Of a stretch of DNA of 64,000 bases, positions 1-10,607 are shown in pieces. Source of the DNA: Rhodamnia argentea (lineage: Eukaryota > Streptophyta > Magnoliopsida > Myrtales > Myrtaceae); NCBI RefSeq assembly GCF_020921035.1, contig NC_063157.1, positions 23,701,015-23,765,014 of the forward strand, in the 5' to 3' direction. Under the pieces are notes generated by a model that was not told the DNA's origin, searched no databases, and worked only from the letters and a program-made list of their open reading frames with translations. Every line of letters starts with the position of its first letter. Within the stretch, counting starts at the first letter, position 1. The position numbers and the translations under genes were made by a program.

Positions 1-3000
1 TCACTCTTGCGTTGACATTCTTAAATCGTAAGTAGATGCTCTCATCTGGTTTTGTTTTTGCAAAGTAAAATGAAAAGTACATGCTGATGTATCACTTTCC
101 GACTGTGTCTCAGCTCTTGGTGATACTAAAGCAATACTTGCGGATGACGACTCCGAGAAGAGGAGACAACCTGGATCAGAAGGTATGTGATTGTTGTGGT
201 TGGAACTGTCAACTGGATTCATGGCAGAAAAGAAATCTGGGATGATGCCTCAAAAAGTACCATGATAGATGCTTATACAAGACTGAAACTTTTGGGACAG
301 GTATTCCGTTGCAAGTAAGAAATGCCCGTGCAAACAACGGTATTGTGAGCGAAAGCAACCAGGCTAGGAGAGGAATGGTTCTTCCTTTCCAGCCCCTTTC
401 ACTTGCCTTCAACCATGTCAATTACTATGTGGATATGCCCGCGGTAAGTCCAATCCTCCATAATTTAAGACTCCCCAAGTTCCATGCATAGATGAAATGA
501 TATGATCATGTCCTAACACAATCGTAATTTCGCATAAAACTACAGATAGTAACCAATGACTTGTCAGAAAGCGAAAGGCTAGATCTGGTCGTTAAAGTTG
601 AGACACATTTGTCAGAAAGCAAACTGTAAAATACGTCCACCTGACGTTAGATTCCGAAATAAATTGTCTGTTTTGGTGTGCTTCAGGAAATGAAGACTCA
701 AGGGGTTGACGAAAGCCGACTACAACTCCTAAGAGATGTCAGTGGAGCTTTCAGGCCAAGCATTTTGACTGCATTGGTTGGAGTCAGTGGAGCCGGAAAG
801 ACCACACTGATGGATGTCTTAGCAGGAAGAAAAACTGGTGGATGCATTGAAGGAAGCATAACTGTTTCCGGTTATCCCAAGAACCAAGCCACTTTTGCTC
901 GAGTGAGCGGTTACTGTGAGCAGAATGACATTCACTCACCATATGTCACTGTCTACGAGTCTCTCTTATACTCAGCTTGGCTTCGTCTTGCTAAAGATGT
1001 AAACGAGGAAACTAAGAAGGCACGTAACTGCGATGCTATCTTCGGCATTAACATCTCCTTCAAACAAGTACCTGGTGGAAATCTATGACTAAACGAGAGT
1101 TTTCTTGGCTTTGCAGATGTTTGTTGAGGAAGTCATGGATTTGGTAGAGCTTAATCCCTTGAGGAATGCTCTAGTTGGGCTTCCAGGAGTTGATGGGCTC
1201 TCCACTGAGCAGAGAAAGAGGCTCACAATAGCGGTCGAGTTGGTTGCTAATCCCTCGATCATTTTCATGGATGAACCTACATCAGGTCTCGATGCCAGAG
1301 CAGCTGCGATTGTCATGCGTACCGTGAGAAACACCGTAGATACTGGGCGTACTGTTGTGTGCACGATTCACCAACCGAGCATAGACATTTTCGAGTCTTT
1401 TGATGAGGTACGGCTAGGATAATTGAACTCCTGTGTTCCTTTCATGTTTTTTCAGGATTATCTCTTCAGATAAGCCTGAGCTGATGATGTGAGTTCTTCT
1501 TGCAGCTTCTCCTGATGAAAAGAGGAGGGCAAGTCATTTATGCAGGGCCTCTTGGTGAACAGTCTCACAAGCTCGTCGAATATTTCGAGGTGCTTATCTT
1601 ATATCTTCAATTAAGAAACCTGCATGACTGAAAAATCCATGACTACACCTACCAATGAGGCTATGTAGTTTAACTGAATAAGAGTTTAATGTCCGAAAAA
1701 CCAATTGCAGGCCATTCCTGGCGTCCCCAAGATCAAAGAAGGCTACAATCCTGCAACATGGATGTTGGATGTCACTGCTACTTCAGTCGAAGCTCAACTG
1801 GACGTCGACTTTGCAGAAATTTATGCCAATTCTGACCTCTATAGGTGAGAGATGTGCACTCCTGGTAATTTCTTCAAATTCCAATCATGAATGTGCGCTG
1901 AACTCGGCGTCTCAATCCCCCTTTCTGTTTTTTTTTTTTTTTTTTTTCCAGGAGAAACCAGGAGCTCATCAAAGAGCTGAGCACTCCAGATCCCGGTTCA
2001 AAAGACCTTTACTTCCCCACCCAATACTCCCAGGGCTTCCTAACTCAATGCCATGCTTGCTTCTGCAAACAGAACTGGTCCTACTGGAGGAACTCCCGGT
2101 TTAATGCCATTCGTTTCTTCATGACGATCGTCATTGGTCTTATGTTTGGCGTCATTTTCTGGAACAAAGGAGACAAAATGTAAGCACAAACTATCACACA
2201 CGGGAGATCATTTTCTTTTTGCGAAAGTCAAGCCGCTTCCATTACCTTAAAAGTGTTCGCTCACATGATGTTTCTGTGTCTTTTATCCCAATAGGAATAA
2301 ACAACAAGATTTGCTCAATCTACTCGGCGCCACCTATTCTGCTATTCTCTTCCTTGGAGCCACTAATGCTGCAGCAGTCCAATCTGTCGTGTCAATCGAA
2401 AGAACCGTCTTCTACCGTGAACGAGCAGCTGGGATGTATTCAGAGTTGCCTTATGCGTTTGCTCAGGTAAAATTTCTTCTTTCCATTTCGGATAATGAGA
2501 ATCTAATTCATTTCATCACAATTGTATTTTTTTGTTCTGTTGTTGATTGGTGTGCTTTGTGTATCAGGTGGCAATCGAAACAATCTATGTGGCGGTTCAG
2601 ACAGTTATTTATTCCCTCATTCTCTACTCGATGATCGGTTTCGAGTGGAAGCTCGGCAAGGTGCTGTACTTCTACTACTTCATATTCATGTGCTATACCT
2701 ACTTCTCCATGTATGGCATGATGGTTGTCGCGCTCACTCCCGGCCACCAGATCGCTTCCATCACAATGGCCTTCTTCCTCAACTTCTGGAACTTATTTTC
2801 GGGCTTCTTCATTCCCCGACCTGTAAGTCACCTTACCTCGGTCCTAACTCTACTCTTCATTCATTTTTCCACTTCTTTTGAGAACATGTCATATTAATGC
2901 CACAAGTGCTTTATTGTTGCAGCTGATCCCTGTGTGGTGGAGATGGTACTACTGGTGCTCGCCCATCGCTTGGACCATCTACGGCATTTTCGCATCCCAG

Positions 3001-3192
3001 ATTGGCGACAATAAGACGCCCATAGCACTAGATGGATTGCCGTCAATGCAAGTGAATGAGTTCCTGAAGGAGAGCCTCGGATTCGATCACAGCTTCCTCG
3101 TGCCCGTGGCTTTGGCCCATATCGGTTGGGTCTTGGGATTTTTCTTCGTCTTCGCCTACGGTATCAAGTTCCTGAACTTCCAGAGGAGATGA
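1..3192 (+). CDS. PDR-type ABCG transporter, 3' half (partial, cut by window start)
   Basis: Full-size ABC transporter of the plant pleiotropic drug resistance group (ABCG29/PDR1-like), expected at the plasma membrane exporting small metabolites. Only the C-terminal 667 residues are in the window. Exons: 1-27, 114-182, 301-443, 687-1019, 1117-1407, 1506-1589, 1711-1844, 1952-2179, 2295-2466, 2568-2822, 2923-3192; phases join without a break to TGA at 3190-3192. The second nucleotide-binding domain shows Walker [10 protein letters not shown], the signature LSTEQRKR and Walker [15 protein letters not shown]. The last four exons give the second membrane domain with the PDR motifs [11 protein letters not shown] and SGFFIPRP and the terminal LNFQRR. 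Intron 4 (1020-1116) starts with GC, not GT. The gene is nearly identical in exon lengths to the complete inverted copy at 24076-30537. Intron 3 has about 98 bp absent from that copy. Whether the N-terminal half is intact cannot be seen. Confidence 0.95.
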
Positions 3193-3821
3193 GAAACCGC
3201 ATCTTGTTTCGAACAAGTGGAAATTTTTTAGCTTTGCACTCATAGGACTGCTGACTGCATAGCAATATGGTCAAACACGTACGGAGCTGAGCAGAAAACT
3301 GTTCATCCTCTCTTTCCTTCCCAGTAAAATTCTTTCTTCCTCTGTAATTTGCTTGGCTCGATTTCTGAATTTTTGTTTCTGTGATATTGTGTTATGTATA
3401 GCTCTTTTTATCCTTGCAAATCTGCTGCTGTACCATTATATGTGAGAGAATGAAGAATAAAAGTCCTTTACTTTGCAATTACATTTCTACTGCTCTCTTT
3501 CTTTCTCTACTTTGATATCATGCAAAATTTTGCGGGAAAAATTTCAAATTATCTGGAAGATTGAATTGTTGGAATTCAAGCAAACATTCATGCAACAAAG
3601 ACCACACCATTGCAATTCTCACTCATGAAAACTTATCACCACCTTCTACACCAGCCAAACAAGATCAAAAGAAGGATAAGAATCTTCCATTGACAGAAGT
3701 ATTTACATCTTCAACAGCTAACAGAGTAAGAGCATCATAGACCATGCAACAAGTTTTGGCAATAGGAAGACGTGCAAAAGAAACCCGAAAAACACAAATC
3801 GACATTGGAAGTATCATCTGG
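3193..3821 (+). other. 3' UTR of the left PDR gene and convergent intergenic DNA
   Basis: The sequence after the PDR stop is alignable in reverse with 23440-24075, so it belongs to the inverted duplication. An AATAAA polyadenylation signal lies at 3456-3461. The rest separates the PDR gene from the convergent DUF868 pseudogene. No other gene is seen. Confidence 0.7.
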
Positions 3822-4600
3822 TCATGTGAATCGACAATGAAAAATGCTGGATCCACGTCGTGTAATGACAGCGAAAGTCGCAAATTCTGGTGAATTCTTC
3901 TTGCCTTTTTGCATCTGATTTTTTCCTTCTCTAAACAACCAAGCCGGTACATCCCACGCAATCTCGACCTCCAAGCCATCCGCTAAAACCTTCGTCCGCA
4001 TTCCCCTGAAGTTCCAATGCAACTTCCTCACCTTCAATACAAGCACCTTCCCGATATGAACGTACAACACTTTTCACTTCTTCAGACCCTCCGTATCCGT
4101 TCCCCTGCATTGAATCAGAACATTTTCGAATGGCCCTTTTCCAGTGAGTCGAGCCTCGATGCCACGGAGTCTTTCGTTTTTGCCGGCCATTGCACACTGT
4201 GCTCGCGAGACGAGAGAGAAATCGAACGCTTGGATCACTTCCGAGACGTCCCTTAGAAGAAGAGCTGCTTGGGAGTCCACCAGGACCAGAACGGAGAACC
4301 CGTTGGCGGGTTCCAGTCCCGGGTCAGACTTAACTTGGGAGAAATCCCAGACGACTGCTATTTCAGAGCTCTCGTACTTGGTGAGTTCCTGGCCTCTGTT
4401 CTGCTCAGAGATGCCGGGGTTTATGCAGACATTGTACTAGAAGAGAGATAATGGGTCATCGCCGCCAATGACGTGAAGACTAACAAGAAGTTGGCAGCGA
4501 CCGGTGCGTGTTGAGTACCAGGAGAGGGCGGTGGTGTGTGATTGAGAAGGGTGGTTTCGTAAAATCCTATTTGGAGTTCGAAGTCAACTAGGAGGAAAGG
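3822..4600 (-). pseudogene. DUF868-family pseudogene, 5'-truncated copy of the gene at 22474
   Basis: Reading right to left this matches the intact DUF868 gene at 22474-23439 over most of its length but lacks about the first 60 codons. Lesions visible by comparison: a 7-base deletion in the region 4520-4560 (frameshift), a Lys codon turned into TAG at 4437-4439, loss of four codons near 4230, a Cys codon turned into TGA at 4074-4076, and loss of the original stop (TGA to CGA), so that reading continues to 3822. The homology stops at 4600, and a TGTCAAACG terminus of a MITE-like repeat begins at 4601. The final stretch still contains recognisable DUF868 blocks such as LHWNFRGM and EIAWDVPAWLF. 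It sits convergent with the left PDR gene, as its intact partner does with the right PDR gene. Confidence 0.92.
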
Positions 4601-4780
4601 TGTCAAACGAATAGATCGGATCGGATTTGGGTCGGATCGAGAATATGATCCGACCCATATGAACTCATTCAATTCGTTTTGATCCATTTTCATACTGCAC
4701 AAATTTACCGACCTATACTTAAATATTTTATATTTAATCAAATCATTAAATATTTATTTATAACTCATTAAGAAAAATGA
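4601..4780. mobile_element. MITE-like fragment (TGTCAAACG terminus)
   Basis: It begins with TGTCAAACG and the GGTCGGATCGG-like tract seen at the ends of the related elements 36394-36796 and 61444-61775. The far end is not clear. Its terminus coincides with the point where DUF868 pseudogene homology ends, which suggests the element took part in the truncation. Confidence 0.4.
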
Positions 4781-5462
4781 TATTGCTAAAATATTTCGAT
4801 TTTTTTAATTTTTCTAAAGAATTTTAAACTTTATTTTTATTTTTTATAAAAATAATTTTTTATTATTTCCCACCGCCCACCGTCTGCCACCTCCGCCCTC
4901 TCCTGGGCAGGATCTGCAGGAACCAGCGCCTTCCTTTCCCATCTCTTATTAATCATACACAGAGGCAGCCAGATTGCAAAGAGACGGTGATGCGAATTAC
5001 TGGAAACCAATGAGTACAAATTCTCCGGGCAATCACCACATGTCAGACATTTTTTAACGTCGTAAGACGCCCAAAGTATCAGTGTGCGTAGTCTCGTTAG
5101 CGAGTCGACTGGAGCGGCCGTGCTCTTGATGTATCCGTGACTCGCCGCCGACATATTATGACAAGGATGTGCTGCGGCCAACGCCTCCTATGCGGACATG
5201 TTATTATGAGCATGTAATCTCTCAGAACTCTCGAGTGGACGCCCTCGCCGTGGCCCTCGCTTGCCACAGCCACCTCGTCGCCCAACTGCTTGAAAGGGGT
5301 CAAGGGAGAGGACGGGGTCGGAAGAGTGCTAAATGCGGGGATATTGCAGTTTGGTGTCTTCATAAAATGTTATCCTCGCCTTTCTTCCTCATTCGGGAAA
5401 TAAGTGTCTTTGCACCCTATTAAACTACATGTCACTCTTGTTCTTGTTTTTATTTACTTTAA

Positions 5463-5600
5463 AAGCTGCTAGCCTGACAGTACTATCGGTTATTTCTGAT
5501 TACACGATCTCTTTATCAATAAGTGTTTTATACAAAACACGCGATGATGATATATGGATTTACGATTGAGATTGTACAATTTCCGACATTTACTTTTCCC
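5463..5600 (+). repeat. Dispersed repeat, relative of the 33.4-kb repeat
   Basis: The words GCTAGCCTGACAG, TACACGATCTCTTTATCAAT and GTGTTTTATACAAAA recur in the same order, with small changes, at 33427-33560. This shows a common repeat family. Family identity is unknown. Confidence 0.6.
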
Positions 5601-5707
5601 CTTCTTCTCCCCTCTTTCCCATATTTGTTGTCTAGGTATTGTTCTCGTGTATGTCCTAATCGGCGAATACTTGGTCATTGTTTGTACTAGATTGGTTTGT
5701 TTGTTTG

Positions 5708-5708
<1 letters not shown>

Positions 5709-5756
<48 letters not shown>
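5709..5756. repeat. (CT)24 microsatellite
   Basis: Uninterrupted CT dinucleotides over about 48 bases, likely length-polymorphic. Confidence 0.95.
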
Positions 5757-5759
<3 letters not shown>

Positions 5760-6807
5760 CATGTATTAGCGGTGGTTTGACAAGTTTGATTGTGAATAAC
5801 ATTGGTTCAATCCTTTCGACCAAAAAAAAACAATAATTGGTTCGATCCTCATATCGACTTGCATGCTCCAGCGGTGGAAATCTCTTTGCCTTGTGTTTTT
5901 CCTTTTTGAGCCAACCAACTTCTACAAAACGTGGACAACCGCGACGTGATACCTTAGAGAATCTGGTGAATAATGTCGTAGCATCCCATCGGTAAAGTAG
6001 TATTTAGAAATGGATAATGCTAGGAAGACGGTCCATCAAAGTGACTGATCCAATCTAACCGTATATTTTAGGATTTTGATTTTTAGCAATTTTCCTCTCA
6101 ACAAGCATATCACATGAAAGTATGGTGCGCATGAATCTGACACATTGACAGACTGTTTTCTTGGCTTTTCTCTTTAAAAATCGCATTAGATGGATTCAAA
6201 CTTGCTTGCATGATAAAATATAAAAAAGAGAGAATGCATTTTCTGAGAAATACGTTAAGGCTCCTCAATGTACATAGATTTTCATAACACATAGTCAATT
6301 TCATTTCAACGCAGAGAAAATATTGCTTCAATCGGATATTCCATTGTGGGACTCTAGCTTTTGAGATTTAGGCTTCTTTAAACCAAGATTTGAAGGGCCT
6401 TCGTGCGGTAATCAAATCTAAAATCACGACAGTATTGTTGACCTCTTTATGAGCCGTTGGATAACAAAAGATGAGTTTGAACGTCATTGTCGGTCATTGG
6501 ATCATCAATGGATGATTGTCAAAGTCTCGACAACCCTACCTGCTATAGCACCCGATAGGATAGATGTGACACAACTTAAAATTTCTCAGCACCCCAATTC
6601 TAGCGGCTACTTTACCAAAAAAAAATTCTAGCGGCGCCAAATCTAAAAATTGTGATCGATTCCCTTCTGTCATATAAATATAATTCTCAAGTTTATTTGG
6701 ACCTAATACATTAAAGTCACGATCAAATCTATTGATATTTATCTAACAAGTTTCTAGTATTGCTTTTCCGTCAAATTTATAGTATTTGTACTCAAAAAAA
6801 TTATTTA

Positions 6808-7179
6808 AACATAAGGGAGTATTCAGAGGTCGAGGATATGAAACTCCGAAATCATGTGTGGCATGGGAAAAATTACAAAAACGTGCAAGCTTTCATGAGA
6901 CTTTGTGCGAATGGAATGACATTTTGCACATCAAAACAGTTAAAGGTAAATATAAAGACAACCATGGGCAAAAGCGAGTCTTATACCGGAGGTTAGCTTG
7001 GTGGCTGACAACATATCAAGAGCAGTCATTCCTCTTCATCAATAATCGGATGTGGAAAAACCATACGCATTCTCATTGCTGAAGATGAAAAGCCATATGA
7101 AACATTGATTTTTTACACCAAACCCTAAAAAGGCTCGTAGTGTTGCAACTCTTGTTGTTCCACCAAAGTGACCAAGCCT
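6808..7179 (+). repeat. Old duplicate of the IPT last-exon tail and 3' flank
   Basis: This stretch aligns colinearly, with many substitutions and small gaps, to 11168-11524, which holds the 3' UTR and last codons of the tRNA-IPT gene. Shared words include CGAAATCATGT, GTGCAAGC, TTTCATGAGACT and TTGTTGTTCCAC. Read on the minus strand, the right edge would encode GLVTLVEQQ, like the IPT C-terminus GLVTVVEQQQ. The match ends inside the last IPT exon, so it is a fragment and not a gene. Confidence 0.7.
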
Positions 7180-7529
7180 GCATGTGTTGAATCATGTCCT
7201 GACTTAGCTAATGTTAGTAAATGTGATTCTGATTATTGCACATGTATTTAGTTGTCGTCAGCGCCGAAGGTTTTCATTTTGTTTTCCCAATGTAGTGGTA
7301 AGTTCCCCAATGTTGTGGTAAATTTTGAAACTTCATAGCAACACCGTGAGCTCTATTTCCTTTTATATCTAAAGGAGGGATGTGGAAATTTGAGAGATGG
7401 TTTTGTATAAAATTTTGGATCATGTCTACCAGAATTGCGCCTTTGTATTTCTAGGAACTCTTGTCTCACATAATTCCAAGAAGATTTTCTTAATGTCTCT
7501 AGAAATTAATTGGATTGCCCTTTTGTTAA
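7180..7529. other. Intergenic DNA without recognised features
   Basis: AT-rich sequence between the IPT-tail fragment and the Pack-MULE. Nothing coding is seen. Confidence 0.4.
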
Positions 7530-7698
7530 TTAACGTTAGGAAACATTTCTTATAAAGGCCCGAAGTGCTATCGTTTTCTTAAATCAAATAAGAGCCTAAA
7601 GTATATCTTATTTAAAATAAAGATCTGAAGTACTCAAATTATTTCAAAGAATGGCCTGATCAAAACGCATTTTTGTCCTTTAATTTTTTGAATATTTT

Positions 7699-7748
<50 letters not shown>

Positions 7749-8821
7749 TTCTTTTTTCTCCACTCCCCTTTCCCACCCAAGGCTATCGCCGGCCTCAAGC
7801 GCCCTCGCTCGGGTGGAGTCGGGCTAACCTCACTCGGGGCCGGCTTCAAGCTACTCTTGCCCAAGCCAGCATTGGGCGATGGCGGCCCTCACCAGCCTCA
7901 GCCGAGGGAAGCCCTCGCCTGGGCTGGCAAGGGAGAGCATTGCACTGTCCAAGCTGATCCTCGAAGATGAAAAGGAAGATGACAATGACGCAACCTGATT
8001 CGCAAAAACCCTAATCGGATAGACGATTCTCTTTCGTTACAATTAGCGCAAGGGTCTTGTTAGTTTCTTCCCAAATTGGACCTCTCAATCTAGGGTTCTC
8101 TCGGATCGCGAAATGCCATTGATTCTGGACCAGAGCACCAATTCTTCGTTGTCGTCGGCCCCGCCTTTGCCCATCCTTGTCGTCGTCCCCACAGCTCAAG
8201 ATCAGAACACTACCTCCCCCGACTTCAGCCCTATCTACTCGGCTTCTTCTATGACATTGTAATGGTTGTCCCCGCCGTCCTATTCGTGCTCTTCTTGGCG
8301 TTCCATGCGAATAAGAACTTGAAAAAGCTATTCAATGGGCAATCTCATATGATCTCCTATTACGCCCTCCTCTGTGTGGTCTCTCTACTCAACCTCAAGT
8401 GCTCACTTCAGGTGCCTTCTTTGTCTACTTGTTGGACGGACCGGTTTGAGCCGTACTTTTGGTTCTTCTAATTGATTGACGAGAAAAGTTACATCCTTGA
8501 ACAGCGATCTGGCGAGGGTTGCCCTCACCCTACGCTAGCAATGGCAACCCTCGCCCTCGACTGGGCTGGTGAGGCCACCCTTGCTCGATGCTGGCTGTCC
8601 TCGCCTAAGGCCGGCGATTGCCTGAATATGGGAGGGGAGGGGAGAAAAAAGAAAACATAGAAAAATTTAAAAATTAAAGGATAAAAATGACATTCGGGTA
8701 AGCCCTTCTTTGAAATAATTTGAGCACTTTAGATCTTTTTTTAAAATAAGATACACTCCAAATCCTTATTTGAGAAAACAATGACACTGCCGGCCCTTAT
8801 TTGAATTTTTCCTTAACGGTA
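7530..8821 (+). mobile_element. Pack-type MULE (element 7539-8812) carrying a host gene fragment
   Basis: The element has long imperfect terminal inverted repeats (about 7539-7700 and 8665-8812), each a series of short phrases of the type GGCCTTTAT/ATAAAGGCC. It is flanked by a 9-bp target duplication with one mismatch (TTAACGTTA at 7530-7538, TTAACGGTA at 8813-8821), the size expected for Mutator-like elements. Inside the left arm is a 40-base poly-T followed by GC-rich sequence rich in CCTCGCC motifs, repeated in inverse near the right arm. The core (about 7965-8475) is different and gene-like. There is no transposase ORF, so it is non-autonomous. A related element without this cargo sits at 56773-57691. 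Confidence 0.8.
8113..8471 (+). pseudogene. Captured fragment of a membrane-protein gene (CAND2/TOM1-like first exon?)
   Basis: An ATG at 8113 opens a Ser/Pro-rich leader (MPLILDQSTNSS...). After a frameshift before 8247 the frame continues as FYDIVMVVPAVLFVLFLAFH, a membrane segment, then NLKKLFNGQSHMISYYALL and VVSLLNLKCSLQ. From memory this resembles the N-terminal membrane region of plant candidate G-protein-coupled-receptor/TOM1-like proteins (CAND2 group), but I cannot confirm this by search. The frameshift and the lack of downstream exons mark it as a dead fragment. It lies between the two arms of a Pack-MULE, so it is most likely captured host DNA. Confidence 0.5.
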
Positions 8822-8824
8822 TTA

Positions 8825-9351
8825 TGTTCCATCTAGCAATTTCATATGAGAATCCTTGAAGGCTGTATTAGAATTAGAAAGCCATGTTCTCTTTCTAGCA
8901 CATTGGAATTTTTTCCTAGGACTTTGCAGATGCTTTTTTCTTAGAACTTAGCGGGTGCTCTTCTCTTAGGTTTCTTTGGATTCTTGGAGCACCTCAATAC
9001 TCACTTACTTGAATCGTAGAGAGGAAGTGTTTAGAGAGAAGCTCTGGGAGAAAATCATTTCTATCACTCAAGTGTTGGATGGAAACAAATGAGGGATACC
9101 TCTATTTACACAAGAGTGCCTCTCATTACCACCATTGATTCTAGATGCAATGGTGGAGATTGCATCTCCCCATCGACCAACTATCGATAATTAAGACAAG
9201 AATGCCCTAAAATATAGTACATTTACCGTATCACCCCGTCCTTAAGAATATTATGGATGACTCAACAAAACCCTAGTGACCAACACACTTCAAGTTTTGT
9301 TCCGCATTCTATCGTTGATCGGTTGGGGCATGGAACCTCCGGTCCATGACA
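8825..9351 (-). mobile_element. Probable LTR of the decayed Ty3/gypsy element
   Basis: Read on the minus strand it starts TGTCATGGACC right after a purine tract GGGTGGGGGAGGA (9352-9364), the usual order of polypurine tract then 3' LTR in plant gypsy elements. It contains a promoter-like GTAAATAGAGG segment and ends ...GGAACA near 8825. The matching 5' LTR is not seen, so the borders are provisional. Confidence 0.5.
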
Positions 9352-10029
9352 TCCTCCCCCACCCATTCGTGCGACGTCCTCGACACTTTCAACTCGCAGT
9401 CTTTTGGTTGCTCAAACGCATTTTGGATCGGTTTCCTCGAACGTTAGCGATTCTTCTGTCTCCGAGGTCACTTCGTGTTTGGCTTCTTAGCTTGTCGGCT
9501 ACACGGCTTGTGAATCACAACTTGTTTCACGAGAAACTTCTTCTTTGGTTTGGATGTCTCCATGTCGTCTGGCAAATTCTCACTTCTGGAAGGAGCACAT
9601 GAATTGGCATGTCATGTTGAGTTGGCGTAGGATTGTCCAACTCTACCTTCGGCTTTTCAAAAGTCCAGGCTTGGTTTCCGACTCAGCTTCGAGCTTCTCA
9701 AGCTACGACCATTCGTTAACGAGTCGTATCATGGAGAAACTTTTGGTCTTTGTTAACCCATGGATCATAGGTTCCACCGACGGGCATTGAGGGTCGGTGA
9801 TGATAATCGATTTGGTTCTCATGTCTATCATAGCCCTCGCACTATCAAAGAATTACAGACCCAAGATAAGATGGTATTCATCGAGCTGAATTACCTCGAA
9901 AGTGAATTTATCCTTCCATCCACCGATGTGTAATTCCACGTTTCAAGGCCGGTACATAATCTGAGTTGACTACTTGGAACCGATGTCCGATTAGTTCCAT
10001 GCGAAGTCCTAACCACTTCGCCACTTTGC
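9352..10029 (-). mobile_element. Ty3/gypsy remnant: protease C-terminal part and deleted pol
   Basis: On the minus strand, around 10020-9780, a frame reads AKWLGLRMELIGHRFQVVNS then FEVIQLDEYHLILGLEFFD, the second half of a gypsy retropepsin domain. Downstream the frame decays and jumps to the pol end and polypurine tract at 9364-9352, so reverse transcriptase, RNase H and integrase are missing. The N-terminal half of the protease lies at 10909-10606, beyond an inserted MITE. Confidence 0.7.
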
Positions 10030-10034
10030 TTGAC

Positions 10035-10607
10035 GAGGAAAATTGTCAAAAAAAGTCCTAAACCTTTAGCATTTTTGCTAATTTAGTCATAAACATTTTA
10101 AGTTTATTGATTTAGTCCTAAACCTTTTCATTTTTTTGTCAATCAATCCTATTGGTTGGAACTTGCTGATGTGGATGTCGACAAACTTATATGGCACTGC
10201 CGGCGGTCCTATGTGGCATTATTGGCGCTAACACGGACAATTTTAATATTTTATTTTTAATTTTTTAATCTTTTTTCCTTTTTAGGTATAGGGACCGGCA
10301 GCCCTACCGACCATTGGCTGTAGGCTAACTGGGGTTGCCAACCCTTGGATGAGAGCTGATGGGGGCCAGCGAACCCCATCGGACCTCGAGCGAGGGCCGC
10401 AAAGTCCTCGGCGGCCCTAGTGAGTTGCCACGACCCCACGGCCGATGAGGGCTTTACGGCTCTCTCGACTAGTGATGCCATGTAGAACGGTCAGTATCCA
10501 AATCGGTTATTTCCGGCCAATATGATGGAATTAGCAAAAAAATAAAAAAAGGTTTAGGACTGAATCGGCAAACTTAAAAGGTTTAGGACTTTTTTGACAA
10601 TTTCCCT
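10035..10607. mobile_element. MITE nested in the gypsy gag-pro region
   Basis: Perfect terminal inverted repeats of about 26 bp: AAATTGTCAAAAAAAGTCCT at the left end and its complement AGGACTTTTTTGACAATTT at the right. A second inner layer of CCTAAACCTT repeats follows each arm, and there is a GC-rich centre. It interrupts the retropepsin frame between the DMGAS motif and AKWLGL, so it landed after the retrotransposon. A clean target duplication was not found. Relatives with the same GTCCTAAACC/TGGCACT phrases occur at 17720-18040 and 34235-34510. Confidence 0.8.

Larger units (their letters stand above)
4781..6800. other. Repeat-rich intergenic stretch
   Basis: No gene is recognised. 4860-5400 is moderately GC-rich with short ORFs on both strands that match nothing I know. 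5463-5600 is similar to 33427-33560, so it is a dispersed repeat. A pure CT microsatellite runs from 5709 to 5756. 5770-6800 is AT-rich without coding character. Confidence 0.5.

Noticed and set aside
5097..5423. ORFs of 84-88 codons on both strands
   Set aside because: No motif, no splice context, and overlapping frames in opposite strands of similar length.
6449..7082. Small ORFs around 6.4-7.1 kb
   Set aside because: The 6.8-7.1 kb frames fall in the diverged IPT 3' flank copy, which is non-coding in the native locus.
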